Source of the DNA: Macrothele yani
Taxonomy: Eukaryota; Arthropoda; Arachnida; Araneae; Macrothelidae
Reading direction: 5' to 3'
Assembly: GCA_039090855.1 (NCBI GenBank)
Contig: CM077011.1
Location: 26,813,001 to 26,877,000 of the forward strand
Length of the DNA: 64,000 nt
Of the stretch, positions 21,494 through 31,649 are shown in pieces (within the stretch, counting starts at the first letter, position 1; every line of letters begins with the position of its first letter). The notes under the pieces were generated by a model. That model was not told the origin of the DNA. It was given only the letters and a program-made list of their open reading frames with translations, and ran no database searches. Made by a program: the position numbers and the translations under genes.

Positions 21494-21965
21494 ATGAAAA
21501 CGGTCGTCGTCGACGTAGAAGGATTTCTCCTTCAGAACAGAAAATTCATAGTGAAAGATCTCGTTGCATGTTATTTGCAGACGGGGGAGGGGGGAATGTT
21601 TGCCCTTTGCCACCGTTCCCCTTCTGCGAACTGCATCCAAGAAGAGAAAAAGCTCAGTGCCTTTGGACGGCCCGAAATATACACCACATTCCATGGGATA
21701 GCAGAAACGAAGAGTAGAATGTCCTTTTAAAGATATTCCACTCCTTCTGTACTGAAACTGATATTTTCGAGGCCAAAAGACTAAATAAATGCAAGTACGT
21801 GGAAAAGTTAACAGGTACCATCTTTAAGGACTTTGATGCTCTGTGTTGTCCTAATGTGGAATACCTCCCTGATGTCCAAGTGCAGTGCCTAGTTCATCAT
21901 CGAACTGATAAAAACCATTGTGCTCCCCAAAAAGCAGTCACATACGCGGAGTGGTTAAAAACTTA
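21494..21965 (+). pseudogene. Conserved Polinton-linked protein of unknown function, frameshifted
   Basis: Opens with ATG 21494 (context aaccATGaaa) and MKTVVVDVEGFLLQNRKFIV, a start seen in arthropod Polinton-linked proteins of unknown role that begin with a V/I-D-x-Q/E-G-F motif resembling a nuclease-like beta strand. The first frame runs to 21730. The conserved C-terminal part (FKDFDALCCPN, then CAPQKAVTYAEWL before the stop near 21965) lies in another frame, so at least one shift and one stop interrupt it. I do not assign a function. Confidence 0.55.
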
Positions 21966-21995
21966 AGTGTGTTATAAAGTTCGTTATTCTTCGCC

Positions 21996-22318
21996 ATGAC
22001 ATTATCGGAGCAACACATTCAGCAGCTGCGTCTGATGAAGATTTGTCCTAAAAAACACTTGAAAGATTTTTAAGGAAACTGCCAAACAGTGGAATCAAAG
22101 TCATATGTGAATGTGTTTTGAACACTTTAAAAGGCAATGTTCCCCTTTCACCTCCGCAGAAGGGAAAATTGCGTGGACATAAACACACACTACGGAAGTT
22201 AGCTGATAAAAAAGTCCCCTTGTTCAAGAAAAGAAGAATTTTGGTTCAGAAAGGTGGATTCTTAGGTGTGTTGATACCTGCGGCTCTGAGTGTTTTAACA
22301 ACTCTGTTAAACAAATAA
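21996..22318 (+). pseudogene. Small basic pX-like protein, frameshifted
   Basis: The start ATG 21996 gives MTLSEQHIQQLRLM. After about 25 codons the frame is shifted near 22055-22072 and continues to 22318 with KGNVPLSPPQKGKLRGHKHT, a Lys/Arg-rich stretch and the hydrophobic end KGGFLGVLIPAALSVLTTLL. Small proteins with this plan (basic, then Gly-Gly and a hydrophobic tail) accompany adintovirus/Polinton capsid genes and have been compared with adenovirus pX. Role uncertain, possibly a DNA-condensing or membrane-active core peptide. Broken by one shift. Confidence 0.6.
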
Positions 22319-22319
22319 G

Positions 22320-22985
22320 ATGGAATACGCCAGGAAAATGGTGCTCGTCCCAGAGGAGAGAGTTTCAAGACATGTACCTACGGAAGAAGTTTTATCTGAC
22401 CTCGATAAAGAAATGAAGAAAATCTTACTGAGTAAAGAACCTGTTGATGTTAAAATTAAATTATATAACCAAGTGCTTAATAAAAGAATTCAAGTGCCCC
22501 TCTTAAATCCGCCTATGTCAAACTTTTCAACGAAAGATCATTTAGCTGAAGAACTCTTAGATGTATCGGCTGATATAAGGGAACCCCTGAAAAAGTTAAA
22601 ACTGATGTTTCAACAGCAAAAAATAGTGATGTTGAAGATATGGTGTTGCAGACTGTACCTAAAAATTTAAGAAGATATGCACATAATGTTTTAGACGTTT
22701 TCAAAAGAATTCAAAAATTATTTCATGGACACCTAATGGAGAATTTGTGTATAAAGACAAAGTTCTTCCTGACTCGAATATTGTTGATCTGGTTGACAAT
22801 TTACTGAGAAATAAAAAATTCAAAGACCCATTCCGGCAGCTCTTGAATTTAGGCATGCTATAAAAGAAGTTAACTTACCTTTAAAATATGTAAAAAATAA
22901 ACAATTTCTTATCAAAAGCGAAAAATATCAAGTTGGTAAATCTCTGTCAAAACCAAAAGAATGTAATCATTGGATTTCTTATTAA
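22320..22985 (+). pseudogene. Conserved Polinton-linked protein (MEYARKM... type), frameshifted
   Basis: It starts 1 bp after the previous stop with MEYARKMVLVPEERVSRHVP, a beginning shared by unassigned Polinton/adintovirus proteins. The first frame ends at 22670. Conserved C-terminal pieces follow in other frames: VPKNLRRYAHNVLDVFKRI near 22650-22710 and SNIVDLVDNLLRNKKFKD near 22770-22825. At least two shifts are present. No known catalytic motif. It is the last plus-strand gene and converges on the minus-strand PC4-like gene. Confidence 0.6.
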
Positions 22986-23167
22986 ACATCCATTGCTTTT
23001 TTTTGGAAATTTGTGTTTGTTTCAGTAATTCTATATAAACAAAATACCCAAGCATTTCAAAGAAAACTGATTTTATTAAATCTTATAAATTATTCCCAAC
23101 AGGGGAAAATTATAAAAAATAGTCAATTATCATTTGAAGACATCGATCACATTTAGAAAAACATTGT

Positions 23168-23940
23168 TCATTCAAAGTCATCTACTTCTCTGAGTTCATA
23201 AATTATCTGAGATAGTATTGAATTCAAGTTGATTGAGCGTATGAAATTGCTTTCTACGGATGTACATTTGCCAGAAAATTTACTTATCATATCATACATT
23301 TCTATGCCTAATATTGCACAGTTCACATAGAAATCATTCGCCACTATATCGTACATATCCTTTCCTTCATCACGAGCACTTTCTGTTAAATTCTGGACTA
23401 ATTGTGTTTTCAGGATATTGTACAATAAATTATTCAAGCCACTGTGATCACAGGGGGTAACACATTCTTTGATTTCCTCCCCAGTTACTTCGTTAAACAT
23501 AGCTCTTAGCGGAAATGATTTTAAAAAATTGAATATGACGCATTTTGTAGCTTTGTGCTTGATCCGATACAGAAATTTCCACTGCTGATAGTTGAGTTTC
23601 ACATACCACTGGCTAGATTTTCCACTTTTCGCTGTGGGGTGTTTTTTTTGTAGTTGTACATTTCGAATAGCGGGAAATACAGTGATCACTAGCTCCCCGC
23701 CAAAATACAGCACACGGATTTGTGGGCTATCTGAATGAAAATATTCCTCTATTATATCGAGCATTCTGTACATACGTATCCATTCTTCCTGTAATAAAGA
23801 AATTCCCCCTTCTGCTGGACGCCACTCTTCACCGTGCACAGTAAAACGACGATATATATTAACTTGAACTTCGTCATGAATCGTTTCAATACTGATGAAA
23901 ATACCACCGCCCAAGTACCAGCAGCTTTTGGGCTATAAAA
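23168..23940 (-). CDS. Second tandem PC4-like domain protein
   Basis: About 250 residues on the minus strand, paralogous in plan to the gene at 15715. PC4-like unit one is at residues 1-55 (FISIETIHDEVQVNIYRRF ... GGISLLQEEWIRMY) and unit two at about 66-120 (VKLNYQQWKFLYRI). There is no ATG before the first domain. Instead a strong 3' splice acceptor (TTTTTTTTATAG) lies directly before CCCAAAAGC, in frame with LGGGIF at 23914, so the coding part may be exon 2 of a spliced gene whose first exon I could not place. Function as ssDNA-binding or transcription factor is inferred from the fold pattern. Confidence 0.6.
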
Positions 23941-24094
23941 AAAATCATAAAATTTAAAACTCATTAGAATTTTTGTAAAGAACATGCTTTTTTATTGCAA
24001 TTATTTTTAGCATTACACCGCCATACAATATACTTAAAGTATACGACAACAACATTTATTATACCACATTTTTTTTTTTTGAAGCATACAAAAA

Positions 24095-24475
24095 TTAGAT
24101 AGTTGGGGTTGAACTCCACGAAGGGGTTATCATTGATGATGGTAAGACCCACAATCGGTCATTTAGATCCGCCAAAATAGTAGACGGCAGAGAGTCAGAA
24201 TCCCTTCCAGCTTCGGAACCCTGGTTTTCTACCTCAGAGCCCGAAACGATGTCGATAATCTCGGGGTCGGAGTCCGATTCCATTATTTCCGACTCCGAAA
24301 TTAAATCCACTGTCCCAGCGTCGGAAGATGTCAGATTTATCGTCTCTGGCTGCGAAATGAAATCCATTACATCGGGTTCACAGGTTAGATCAATGCATAT
24401 GGGGATAGATTGAAATGATCCATCATCTAGTTCAGCCGGATTTACATAGTTTGGGGAGGTAATTGGCAACGCCAT
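24095..24475 (-). CDS. Small acidic protein with four SUMO-interaction-like motifs
   Basis: 126 residues from ATG 24475 (MALPITSPNY); the frame is open upstream without another ATG. Four short hydrophobic-acidic clusters stand out: ICIDLT (26-31), TINLTSSD (45-52), TVDLISESE (55-63) and IIDIVSGSE (73-81). Each has the SIM pattern of three or four aliphatic residues around an acidic one, followed by Ser/Asp/Glu. Such clusters bind SUMO or poly-SUMO in host factors such as RNF4. No RING or other domain is present. It lies between the polymerase and PC4-like genes on the same strand, with an AATAAA-like signal just downstream (about 24055). The host-interaction role is inference. Confidence 0.55.
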   Translation of the reverse strand: MALPITSPNYVNPAELDDGSFQSIPICIDLTCEPDVMDFISQPETINLTSSDAGTVDLISESEIMESDSDPEIIDIVSGSEVENQGSEAGRDSDSLPSTILADLNDRLWVLPSSMITPSWSSTPTI

Positions 24476-27400
24476 TACCCATTTTAGAACATATATTCTT
24501 CGATTTTCTAGAAATATATCCCTAACAACCTTGGGGGAGAAATAAAACAAGGACGATGCTTAAAAACAAAATTCTGGTACTTTAGAAATACTAGAAGTAC
24601 AGTTTTTATTTAATACTGCAGGAAACTCAGTAAACAAATGTGAATGAACCAAATGCTTAAAAACAAAAAACCGTACAAATACACAGAAACACAGGTAGGC
24701 ACAGAAACTTTATTACTTCTCATACCCATATGGGAAAGACACATATGAATCATCACTTAATAATCTTTTTTCAAATACCATTTTAAATCCTTTTTCGGAA
24801 GGTATATTTGTTAAAGTTCCTAAAAACTTGTTTCTGACAATATTAAATGGTTTTTGGAATTTAATTTCCGTGCCATCTTTGTTCATAATCATGCTTTTTA
24901 ATAAGCCAACAGTGAACTTTTTCTTGTTGGGCCAGTTCAAGGTTATTCCCTTGCAACGCTGAATAGTTTCACCGTTTGAAAGTCTCAGGTTGTATACTTT
25001 GGGCCCCGTTGAAACAAATTCTTCTATAGAAATTCCTTCCGAGTATTTGCTGGAGATTTCGTCCACTAACTCACCAAGGTAATTTCCACATGGAGGATGA
25101 TATTTGTCATCAGGCTTTGATATATAGATGACAGAGTCCGTGTCCATATATAATACACGTGTCTGCAGAGCTTCTAATATAGTGTACAATTTAAGGCGAG
25201 CAGTTGATGTGACAAAGGATGCTATTACGATATTGCCTTTCTTATTATCAGGAAGAAACGTTTTAATATGTTTAAAAACTACCATCATGTTTTCTTCACT
25301 GACTTCACATATGTCAGTGACTTCCTTTGTTTTGTCGTTTAATATTTCAAGATAATGCATTATATTATCGACAATTACATTCTGTGGTTTATCGGGATTT
25401 TGCGCGAACTTACCCCACAATGAATTTAAAGCAAGTTTCGCCGTGAGCCTCCTAACTGAATTAGCCGAAACTTCATGGGGAGCAATTCTTACACCTTCTG
25501 CAGTGAAAAAATCATCACAGAACTTTCTTTTTCTTCGTCAGAAGAAATTTTTTGGGGATATCCTGAATATTTTTGCTTTGCTGCTAAAAAAGTGTCTATA
25601 TATTCAGAAAATATTCCTTTATGGGATCCTTTTACATATTGGGAGGACTCATCATAGTGCCAGACATCATGGAATGCAATGATTTTGTATCCCATGGCCA
25701 CAGCCTTGTAAAACTCGTTACTGGGCCAAGATCCTGTGATGAAACGTTCTTTGTCAACATGGCAACACACATCACGATTAAGATCTTTAGCACAATGAGG
25801 ACATAGAGTGAAAATCAGCCTTCCTTGAATTTTTAATGGAAGGACAGGGAAAAACAATTTCTTTGGTGGCAGTACAGTTGCTTTTATGATGCCGAAATAG
25901 GCTTCGGGGTCGTGACAGAAATTTTCTGTGATTCTTCGGGGATGACCTATAGGAAATCTGCCGTACTTGCAGACATATGGGTAGAGACTGCAGAAATCCA
26001 CATATTTTATAGTTTTCCCTCCATCGGCGTTAGCGTAAAGGGTAATGGTTTCTGTTCTTCCTCCATATAAAAACTCTCGGGGTTCTATACAGATCCTCTC
26101 AGGCAATGAGCTTAATATGGATGATACCAAGATATCACCTTTAACCATACGATCGAATTCATGCTCCCATATGATTTTCAGCTGAAAACTAGGCATAGTA
26201 GCTAACAGATAGCTCTGTTTATCAATGTCTCGGAACCTCACTTGCCTCATCGGGACTTTAAAAAATGGGTGTACAGTGTTTCCGTCGGGATAGCACGTAG
26301 AACATCCATGGAAAAAACATCCGTTAAACTCATAAATAGTACTGGTATCATGACAAATACCATCTAATTTGTATGATCCAATTTTATGTTCTCCAGATGC
26401 TGAAGATGCCGACTGTATATTCTCTCCGGTGGTTTCTTCGATGTACTTCAACCATGCCCTACATTTCCTACTAGATACGTCACATGAGGAGTATCCAAGG
26501 GCAGGAACAACGCCTATCGTTTTCGATTTTAAGAAATTGGATCTAAAGACACGGAGACAAGCGCCTGCAATGGTGAGGTCTTCCTCAAAGGGGTCTATAC
26601 CGGTGAGGTTCAAAAATTCCGTACGAAACGTTTCGGCTCCTATGCGGAGAATTCTTACATCATCTGTGCAATAGCTTTTCATCTCCTGATACAAATTATA
26701 TTCTTTTATTTTTGCTTTTTCATCATACCATGAGTTAAATTCTTTGATCTCTTTTGTTGTGAGGTTTTCAGGTACAAAAAACTCTTTTGATGGAATGGGG
26801 CCGATGTAATCGAGATTTTCCGCAGTTGCAAAGTTATAAGGGAAAAATCCTTTTTTCGCATTTTCAATGCCAAATGTTGAAGGAAACTGCCTCAGAGAAC
26901 AAGGGATGAAGGACAGAGTGTCAATGAATCTAATTTTTAAAGCCGAAAGAAAAATACCCATCACCTTCCCACCCTGAAAGACTATCTCTGGCTTCAAACT
27001 CTTTTTGTAAAGAGCGTTAAGGATGGGCATACCATCGAATCCCTTCAGATTATGTGCTAAAACTGTCATGTGTCGAAAGCGGGGTCTGATGTACTTCTGA
27101 CGCCAACGGACACCGTTGTTATACACTTCTGTACCTAGCAGCCAATCAACGAAAGCGTCAACATTTTGAAAGGTGACAAATTTCCAATTGCCTTCTTCGA
27201 GAAAAGTAGCTATCAGTAATACTGGGGTCAAAATACCATTGGGGCCCTCCACTGTTTCAATATCAAAATACATGTAAGAAATACCACCCTTTTTCTCTTT
27301 CTTGGGGCCCTCGACAAACAGGTCAGTATTTAGCTGGCATACGTGGTAACCTCTAGATGGATTAAAATGTGATAAACACTTTATACATCTATGATGTGTA

Positions 27401-28838
27401 TTACAAGTACTGTTTGCTTTATGTGTATCTAAGCATATTTGACCCCGAAAATAATTCGAACAATCTGGACATATGATGTAGTCACCTGACTGGGGGCATT
27501 TTTTTCCTTTACACGAAAGGCACATGTTTGTGCATACATGAATATTAGAATTATAAATAAATTTTAGACAATCAGGACACTGAGATTTGGCACTAAAATA
27601 CCCAACAGGATTAGAAATTACGTCAAAATGCTCGTTGTTTAGAAGAAGGAATAACTTAATTTCAGCATCTGGACCCTTAAAAACAATGGAAAAGTCATCT
27701 TCAACAGAATACACAATAATTTGATATTTTGAGGAGAGGTACTCCTGGAACTTATGAAGTTCGGGGATCCCACAACTTCCTTCAGGTACTCCCGCGGTAG
27801 TGTGTAGCAGCCGTGCAAGGTTAAGTTGGCGAACTTTCGCAGGATTTTGCAGGGCTTTGAACTCCGATTCAGAAATTTCCCCATAATTTTTCTGCGCAAG
27901 TCCACGGGCCACAACAAGCGATCGGGCTAAACATAGGTTATCGTGATTTGAAATGGTTATAAGAGATTTTTTTGTTTTATTATATAACTTCAAATCAGCA
28001 ATTTTTCGTTTTCTTGGGCCCTCTGTTCTTGCTCCTCCAACTCTGTTTATATTCACAAATACTAAATCAAATTCGAGTTCTCCATCGGTCAAAATTTCAG
28101 TGTTTGATTGAATGACTTTTTCTAGAGCCTGAAAAAATCGTTCCACCGTTAACTGGCTAACCTCGATGAGTGGTAAGTTCACGGGATTATCAAGGTATCT
28201 CGACCGCATGACTAGTCGAACATGAGAATATGGAGAACTTCGTGTAAACTCTTCAAAGGCCGCGGTGAGTACTTGTCGGAGATAAGGCATAAAATCTTCA
28301 GGATCTTCTATGTGTTCGGTATCTATTCTGAGAGTGTAAGTAGTGAACTGTGTACGGTATCTCCTGCTAAGTCGGGTCAATCTGCGAAGAATACGATAAC
28401 CCGCATGACCACGGTCCGTTACAGGTGGATTAATTGCTTCATCCTCGATAGGCGTCGGAACAATCACGGGCCCTCCCCTCGAGGGTCCTGGTTCTCCAGC
28501 CGGCTGAAGATTCAAATGATTTTGGGGTGCTAATGGAACTTCGTTGTAACCATTAGTGCTTCCTCCCCCAGCTGCCATCTTGTTATGTTCATTATTGAAA
28601 TCCAGGGCGTGTGGGGAAAGGTCGTCCCATGCGGCGGTAAATTCTTCTGTCGCTGGTGCTACGGCATCGTGTTCCGCGAATGCATCCAAATCGCCCCAGG
28701 AGTCATCATTCTAGAAAAATTTTGAACAATTCCTGAGTTATTTTTAAAAAATAAAAAAAAACGGATGGCTGACTCAGCATATTTCTGGAGTTTCCTTTGT
28801 CGTTTAACGAAAAAACGTTTGTAGCAAAAAACGCTCAT

Positions 28839-29021
28839 ACAACCCCATATGATAGATTTATGTAGAGTATTTTAGGAAGGAACTGTCTGACCCCCCCCCA
28901 GGTCTTAAACAACCCTTAGAAGTAGGAAGCAAGAAGATTAGGGATAGAGTTCCCGACAGGAAAGCCACACGAAGAGAGAAAGAAAGCCGTCGTTATTTAT
29001 AGCCGTGGACAACCCCGTATG
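28839..29021 (-). mobile_element. SINE family 3 fragment inserted in POLB intron
   Basis: 28852-29008 is the minus-strand version of the tail of the SINE at 50198-50510 ('aggaaggaactgtctgaccc', 'ggtcttaaacaacccttag', 'cccgacaggaaa', 'cgttatttat'). Flanking direct repeats ACAACCCCATATG (28839-28851) and ACAACCCCGTATG (29009-29021) are its target duplication. It shows the Polinton was in place before this SINE was last mobile. Confidence 0.75.
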
Positions 29022-29257
29022 GAAAAGTGCTACGCGGTTAATAACCCCACCCCCATGAAAAAATGTTTTAACCTTTAGAGATCATTCCACCAGCGTAACT
29101 CGAAGGTAAACTTGAAAAATATACCGAGTATTGCCATCGAATGTAACATTACAAATAATGAAACTCCTTTCAAAAAACATTTTCAAAAACAGAAACGTGA
29201 CATAGTTATGGTAATTATGATGTCAATGACTTCAAAAAAAACAGATTTTGATCTATA

Positions 29258-29325
29258 CCATTTGTTAAATTTTGCTCTATACCATTTGTTAAATTTTGCT
29301 CTATACCATTTGTTAAATTTTCTAC
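29258..29325. repeat. Three tandem 24-bp units
   Basis: 'tataccatttgttaaatttt' plus 4 bp is repeated three times nearly exactly in the AT-rich part of the POLB intron. Confidence 0.85.
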
Positions 29326-29389
29326 TACATCAAACCACTTAGAATTACAAACTTAAATTTTGAGGACGAAAACTTTAGAATCCCCATAG

Positions 29390-30700
29390 ACAATGACAAT
29401 ACGTGCCACGTGTTAACACGAAGTTAATTTCAGCTAAAGACATGTATACACTTCAAACTAAGATCACTTTTTATAAATCACAAGAATAAAGTACTATATG
29501 TGTCCCTGAAAATACATGGGAATCCCCGTAGAAAATTGCAATACGTGCCGCGTGTTTTACGCGAAGTTAATTTCAGCTAAAGACATGTATACACTTCAAA
29601 CTAAGATTTTTTTATAAATCACAAGAATAAAGTACTATATGTGTCCCTGAAAATACATGGGAATCCCCGTAGAAAATTGCAATACGTGCCACGTGTTTAC
29701 GCGAAGTTAATTTCAGCTAAACACAATGATAAAGACATGACTAGACATTTTCGTAATTGACTTTTAGAAACATTAATCTGCTAACATGGTGCCCTCACAC
29801 TAAGAAAACAGCACGTGCTAAAAATGAACAAACAATAAAAATACGTGCCACGTGTTAACGTGAAGGAAATTTTCAGCTAACACAATGATAAAGACATGTT
29901 AAAGCTTCAAGCTAAGATCACTTTTTGTAAATCACATGAATAAAGTACTATATGTGTCCCTGAAAATACATGGGAATCCTCATAGAAAATGGCAATACGT
30001 GCCACGTGTTTTACGCGAAGTTAATTTCAGCTAAAGACATGTATACACTTCAAACTAAGATCACTTTTTATAAATCACAAGAATAAAGTACTATATGTGT
30101 CCCTGAAAATACATGGGAATCCCCTCAGACAATGAAAATACGCGCCACGTGTTAACGTGAAGTAAATTTTCAGCTAACACAATGATAAAGACATGACTAG
30201 ACATTTTCGTAATTGACTTTTAGGAACATTAATCTGCTACCATGGCACCCTCACACTAAGAAAACAGCACGTGCTAAAAATGAACAAACAATAAAAATAC
30301 GTGCCACGTGTTCACGCAAAGTTAATTTCAGCTAACACATCCCTGAAAATACACAGGAATCCCCGCAGACAATGAAAATACGTACCACGTGTTTACGCGA
30401 AGTTAATTTCAGCTAACACATCCCTGAAAATACACGGGAATCCCCGCAGACAATGAAAATACGCGCCACGTGTTAACGTGAAGGAAATTTTCAGCTAACA
30501 CATCCCTGAAAATACACGGGAATCCCCGCAGACAATGAAAATACGTGCCACGTGTTAACGTGAAGGAAATTTTCAGCTAACACAATGATAAAGACATGAC
30601 TAGACATTTTCGTAACTGACTTTTATGAACATTAATCTGCTACCATGGCACCCTCACATTAAGAAAACAGCACGTGCTAAAAATGAACAAACACTTCAAA
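29390..30700. repeat. Intronic CACGTG repeat array
   Basis: Mixed-length units (about 81, 144 and 157 bp) each contain 'acgtgccacgtgtta' or a variant, then 'cgaagttaatttcagctaa'. Exact CACGTG occurs at 29407, 29690, 29812, 29849, 30003, 30146, 30268, 30305, 30386, 30467, 30549 and 30671. Three of these lie in a second context, cagCACGTGcta. CACGTG is the E-box bound by bHLH-Zip factors and also occurs twice in each TIR. The array could be an enhancer, replication or packaging signal, or simply satellite growth. Confidence 0.85.
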
Positions 30701-30743
30701 AAAAAAAAAAAAAGAAAAAAGAATGAAATGAAGTTACACATAC

Positions 30744-30782
30744 CTCCTTATCATCAGTGGTAGAAGAACTTGAGGCCTCCAT
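30744..30782 (-). other. POLB: Candidate POLB first coding exon
   Basis: Thirteen codons from ATG 30782, Ser/Thr/Asp rich, ending at a consensus donor. About 160 bp upstream is a TATA box at 30946-30952. The assignment rests on signal quality and matching phase with exon 2. Confidence 0.55.
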
Positions 30783-30945
30783 GCTGTCCAAATGTCGTAT
30801 ATCACCCAAATGTAGACCACACGTCTTTTTGTCGCTTCCAGATCTGCTTCTCACAATACAGAAGGTTTTAATACTTTATCTTACAGTTCAACACCTCAAC
30901 CCTGCACGAGCTGCTATACACTCCGAAAGCAAAAAACGTCTCCCC

Positions 30946-30952
30946 TTTTATA
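30946..30952 (-). promoter_or_regulatory. TATA box for POLB transcript
   Basis: TATAAAA in the context gggTATAAAAGGGGAG on the minus strand, just inside the right TIR and upstream of the candidate first exon. The adjoining TIR edge carries CACGTG. Confidence 0.6.
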
Positions 30953-30964
30953 CCCGAAAACAGA

Positions 30965-31205
30965 CACGTGACCGGAAGTGTTGCCATCGAAAAAAGGTTA
31001 CTACCCCTTTGGAAAATTAATTTCAAAAAGTGCCGACAGATGGGGCTGCAAATTTTCGCGAACCACCACCAGAGGGCGCTGCCATCGTATTTCTCCCTCG
31101 CGCCGAGAGGAGACCGGAAGTGACGTCGCGCACGACCCGCCCACCCGTCACGTGACCGGAAGTGTTGCCACCGAAAAGGGTTATCAAGCGCGGTCTTATA
31201 CTACT
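30965..31205 (-). repeat. Right terminal inverted repeat of Polinton
   Basis: 241 bp, the inverse of 15153-15393. The inner boundary is CACGTG (30965-30970). After this point the two ends lose similarity. Confidence 0.95.
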
Positions 31206-31211
31206 CCCGTG
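31206..31211. repeat. Polinton target-site duplication, right (CCCGTG)
   Basis: Second copy of the 6-bp duplication, inside the Tc1 transposase reading frame. Confidence 0.95.
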
Positions 31212-31476
31212 ACACAGTGGCTCGTGAAAATCCCAGGGCCTGCACGACTTTCGAGATGGAGTGACCCATTCGTCGGGCCCCGACAATTTGCCCACGATCA
31301 AATGCGCTTAGATCCTTCGTCTTACCCATACTGCGTCCGACTCTTACTGATTCCCGTCGCATCACTCCTTATATTATTGGATCGCTGCATGCGTCATGTC
31401 GTTTCCGTTTACAGGGCCGCCCACAGCACCACATTTGCATAACGCCAGCTGTCTCTAATTCAATTGCTCTTTAGTG
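31206..31476 (-). pseudogene. Tc1-like transposase B, N-terminal piece and terminus
   Basis: Read on the minus strand it encodes the N-terminal helix-turn-helix (RRMGHSISKVVQALGFSRAT) and runs in phase into the CCCGTG site where the Polinton interrupts. The rest of the gene is at 14213-15152. The inverted repeat end lies at about 31450-31476. Confidence 0.85.
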
Positions 31477-31617
31477 TACTTGCTCCTGCTTAGTTGCACG
31501 CAGGCGGCTGATCCGTGGCGGAATAGTTGACAATGCAAGTCTCATTTCTTCATCAACGGATTTGAGTCTCTCCTTCTTTGATGTTTTAATTTCAGTCAAT
31601 GTCGAGAAACCCCAGTT

Positions 31618-31618
<1 letters not shown>

Positions 31619-31646
<28 letters not shown>
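31619..31646. repeat. (AC)n microsatellite
   Basis: A pure CA/AC dinucleotide run inside the hAT transposase remnant. Confidence 0.95.

Positions 31647-31649
<3 letters not shown>

Larger units (their letters stand above)
28711..30743 (-). other. Putative 2,033-bp intron of POLB
   Basis: The donor GTATGT (minus strand from 30743) follows a 13-codon exon that starts with ATG at 30782. The acceptor TTTTTCTAG ends at 28711. Both boundaries fall between codons, and exon 2 has no in-frame ATG for its first 44 codons, which an upstream exon would explain. The intron holds a SINE insertion and the CACGTG repeat array. This is inferred from splice signals only. Confidence 0.6.
24713..30782 (-). pseudogene. 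POLB: Protein-primed DNA polymerase B, probably two coding exons, one frameshift
   Basis: Family B polymerase that would copy the element by protein priming. Exon 2 starts at 28710 after acceptor TTTTTCTAG and is open to 25489; a one-base shift near 25500-25510 then moves the frame, which is open again to 24713. A zinc-ribbon-like Cys-rich region lies at about 27350-27570. Exo I is YFDIETVEG (27256-27264), Exo II AHNLKGFDG, Exo III YCTDDVRIL. Polymerase motif A is DFCSLYP (about 25998) and motif C YMDTDSV (25137-25145), both acidic residues kept. A 39-nt exon 1 (30744-30782) starts with ATG and ends at a GTATGT donor in matching phase. The total of about 1,340 codons is long but usual for arthropod Polintons with an N-terminal extension. 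Confidence 0.93.
15153..31205. mobile_element. Polinton/Maverick virus-like transposon, complete, 16,053 bp
   Basis: A complete self-synthesising transposon with 241-bp terminal inverted repeats starting AGTAGTATAAGACCG, CCCGTG target duplications, a retroviral-type integrase, protein-primed DNA polymerase B, adenain-like protease, packaging ATPase, and major and minor capsid proteins. The gene order is the usual one: the polymerase at one end reads inward against the integrase-capsid block. Family size is usually 15-20 kb, which fits. Frame breaks in the polymerase, integrase and several small genes make autonomous activity of this copy unlikely. Confidence 0.97.
14195..31476 (-). mobile_element. 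Tc1-like DNA transposon B, split by the Polinton
   Basis: The terminal repeats are TACTGAAGAGCAAATGAATT from 14195 and, inverted, CACTAAAGAGCAATTGAATT from 31476. Both are flanked by TA (14193-14194, 31477-31478). Without the Polinton and its duplicated 6 bp the element is about 1.2 kb, normal for Tc1-like transposons. It sits inside the hAT element. Confidence 0.85.

Noticed and set aside
30978..31442. 154-codon frame across the right TIR and Tc1 end, with a mirror frame at 14679-15380
   Set aside because: Runs through the inverted repeat and into Tc1 DNA; only the Tc1 transposase part on the minus strand is real.
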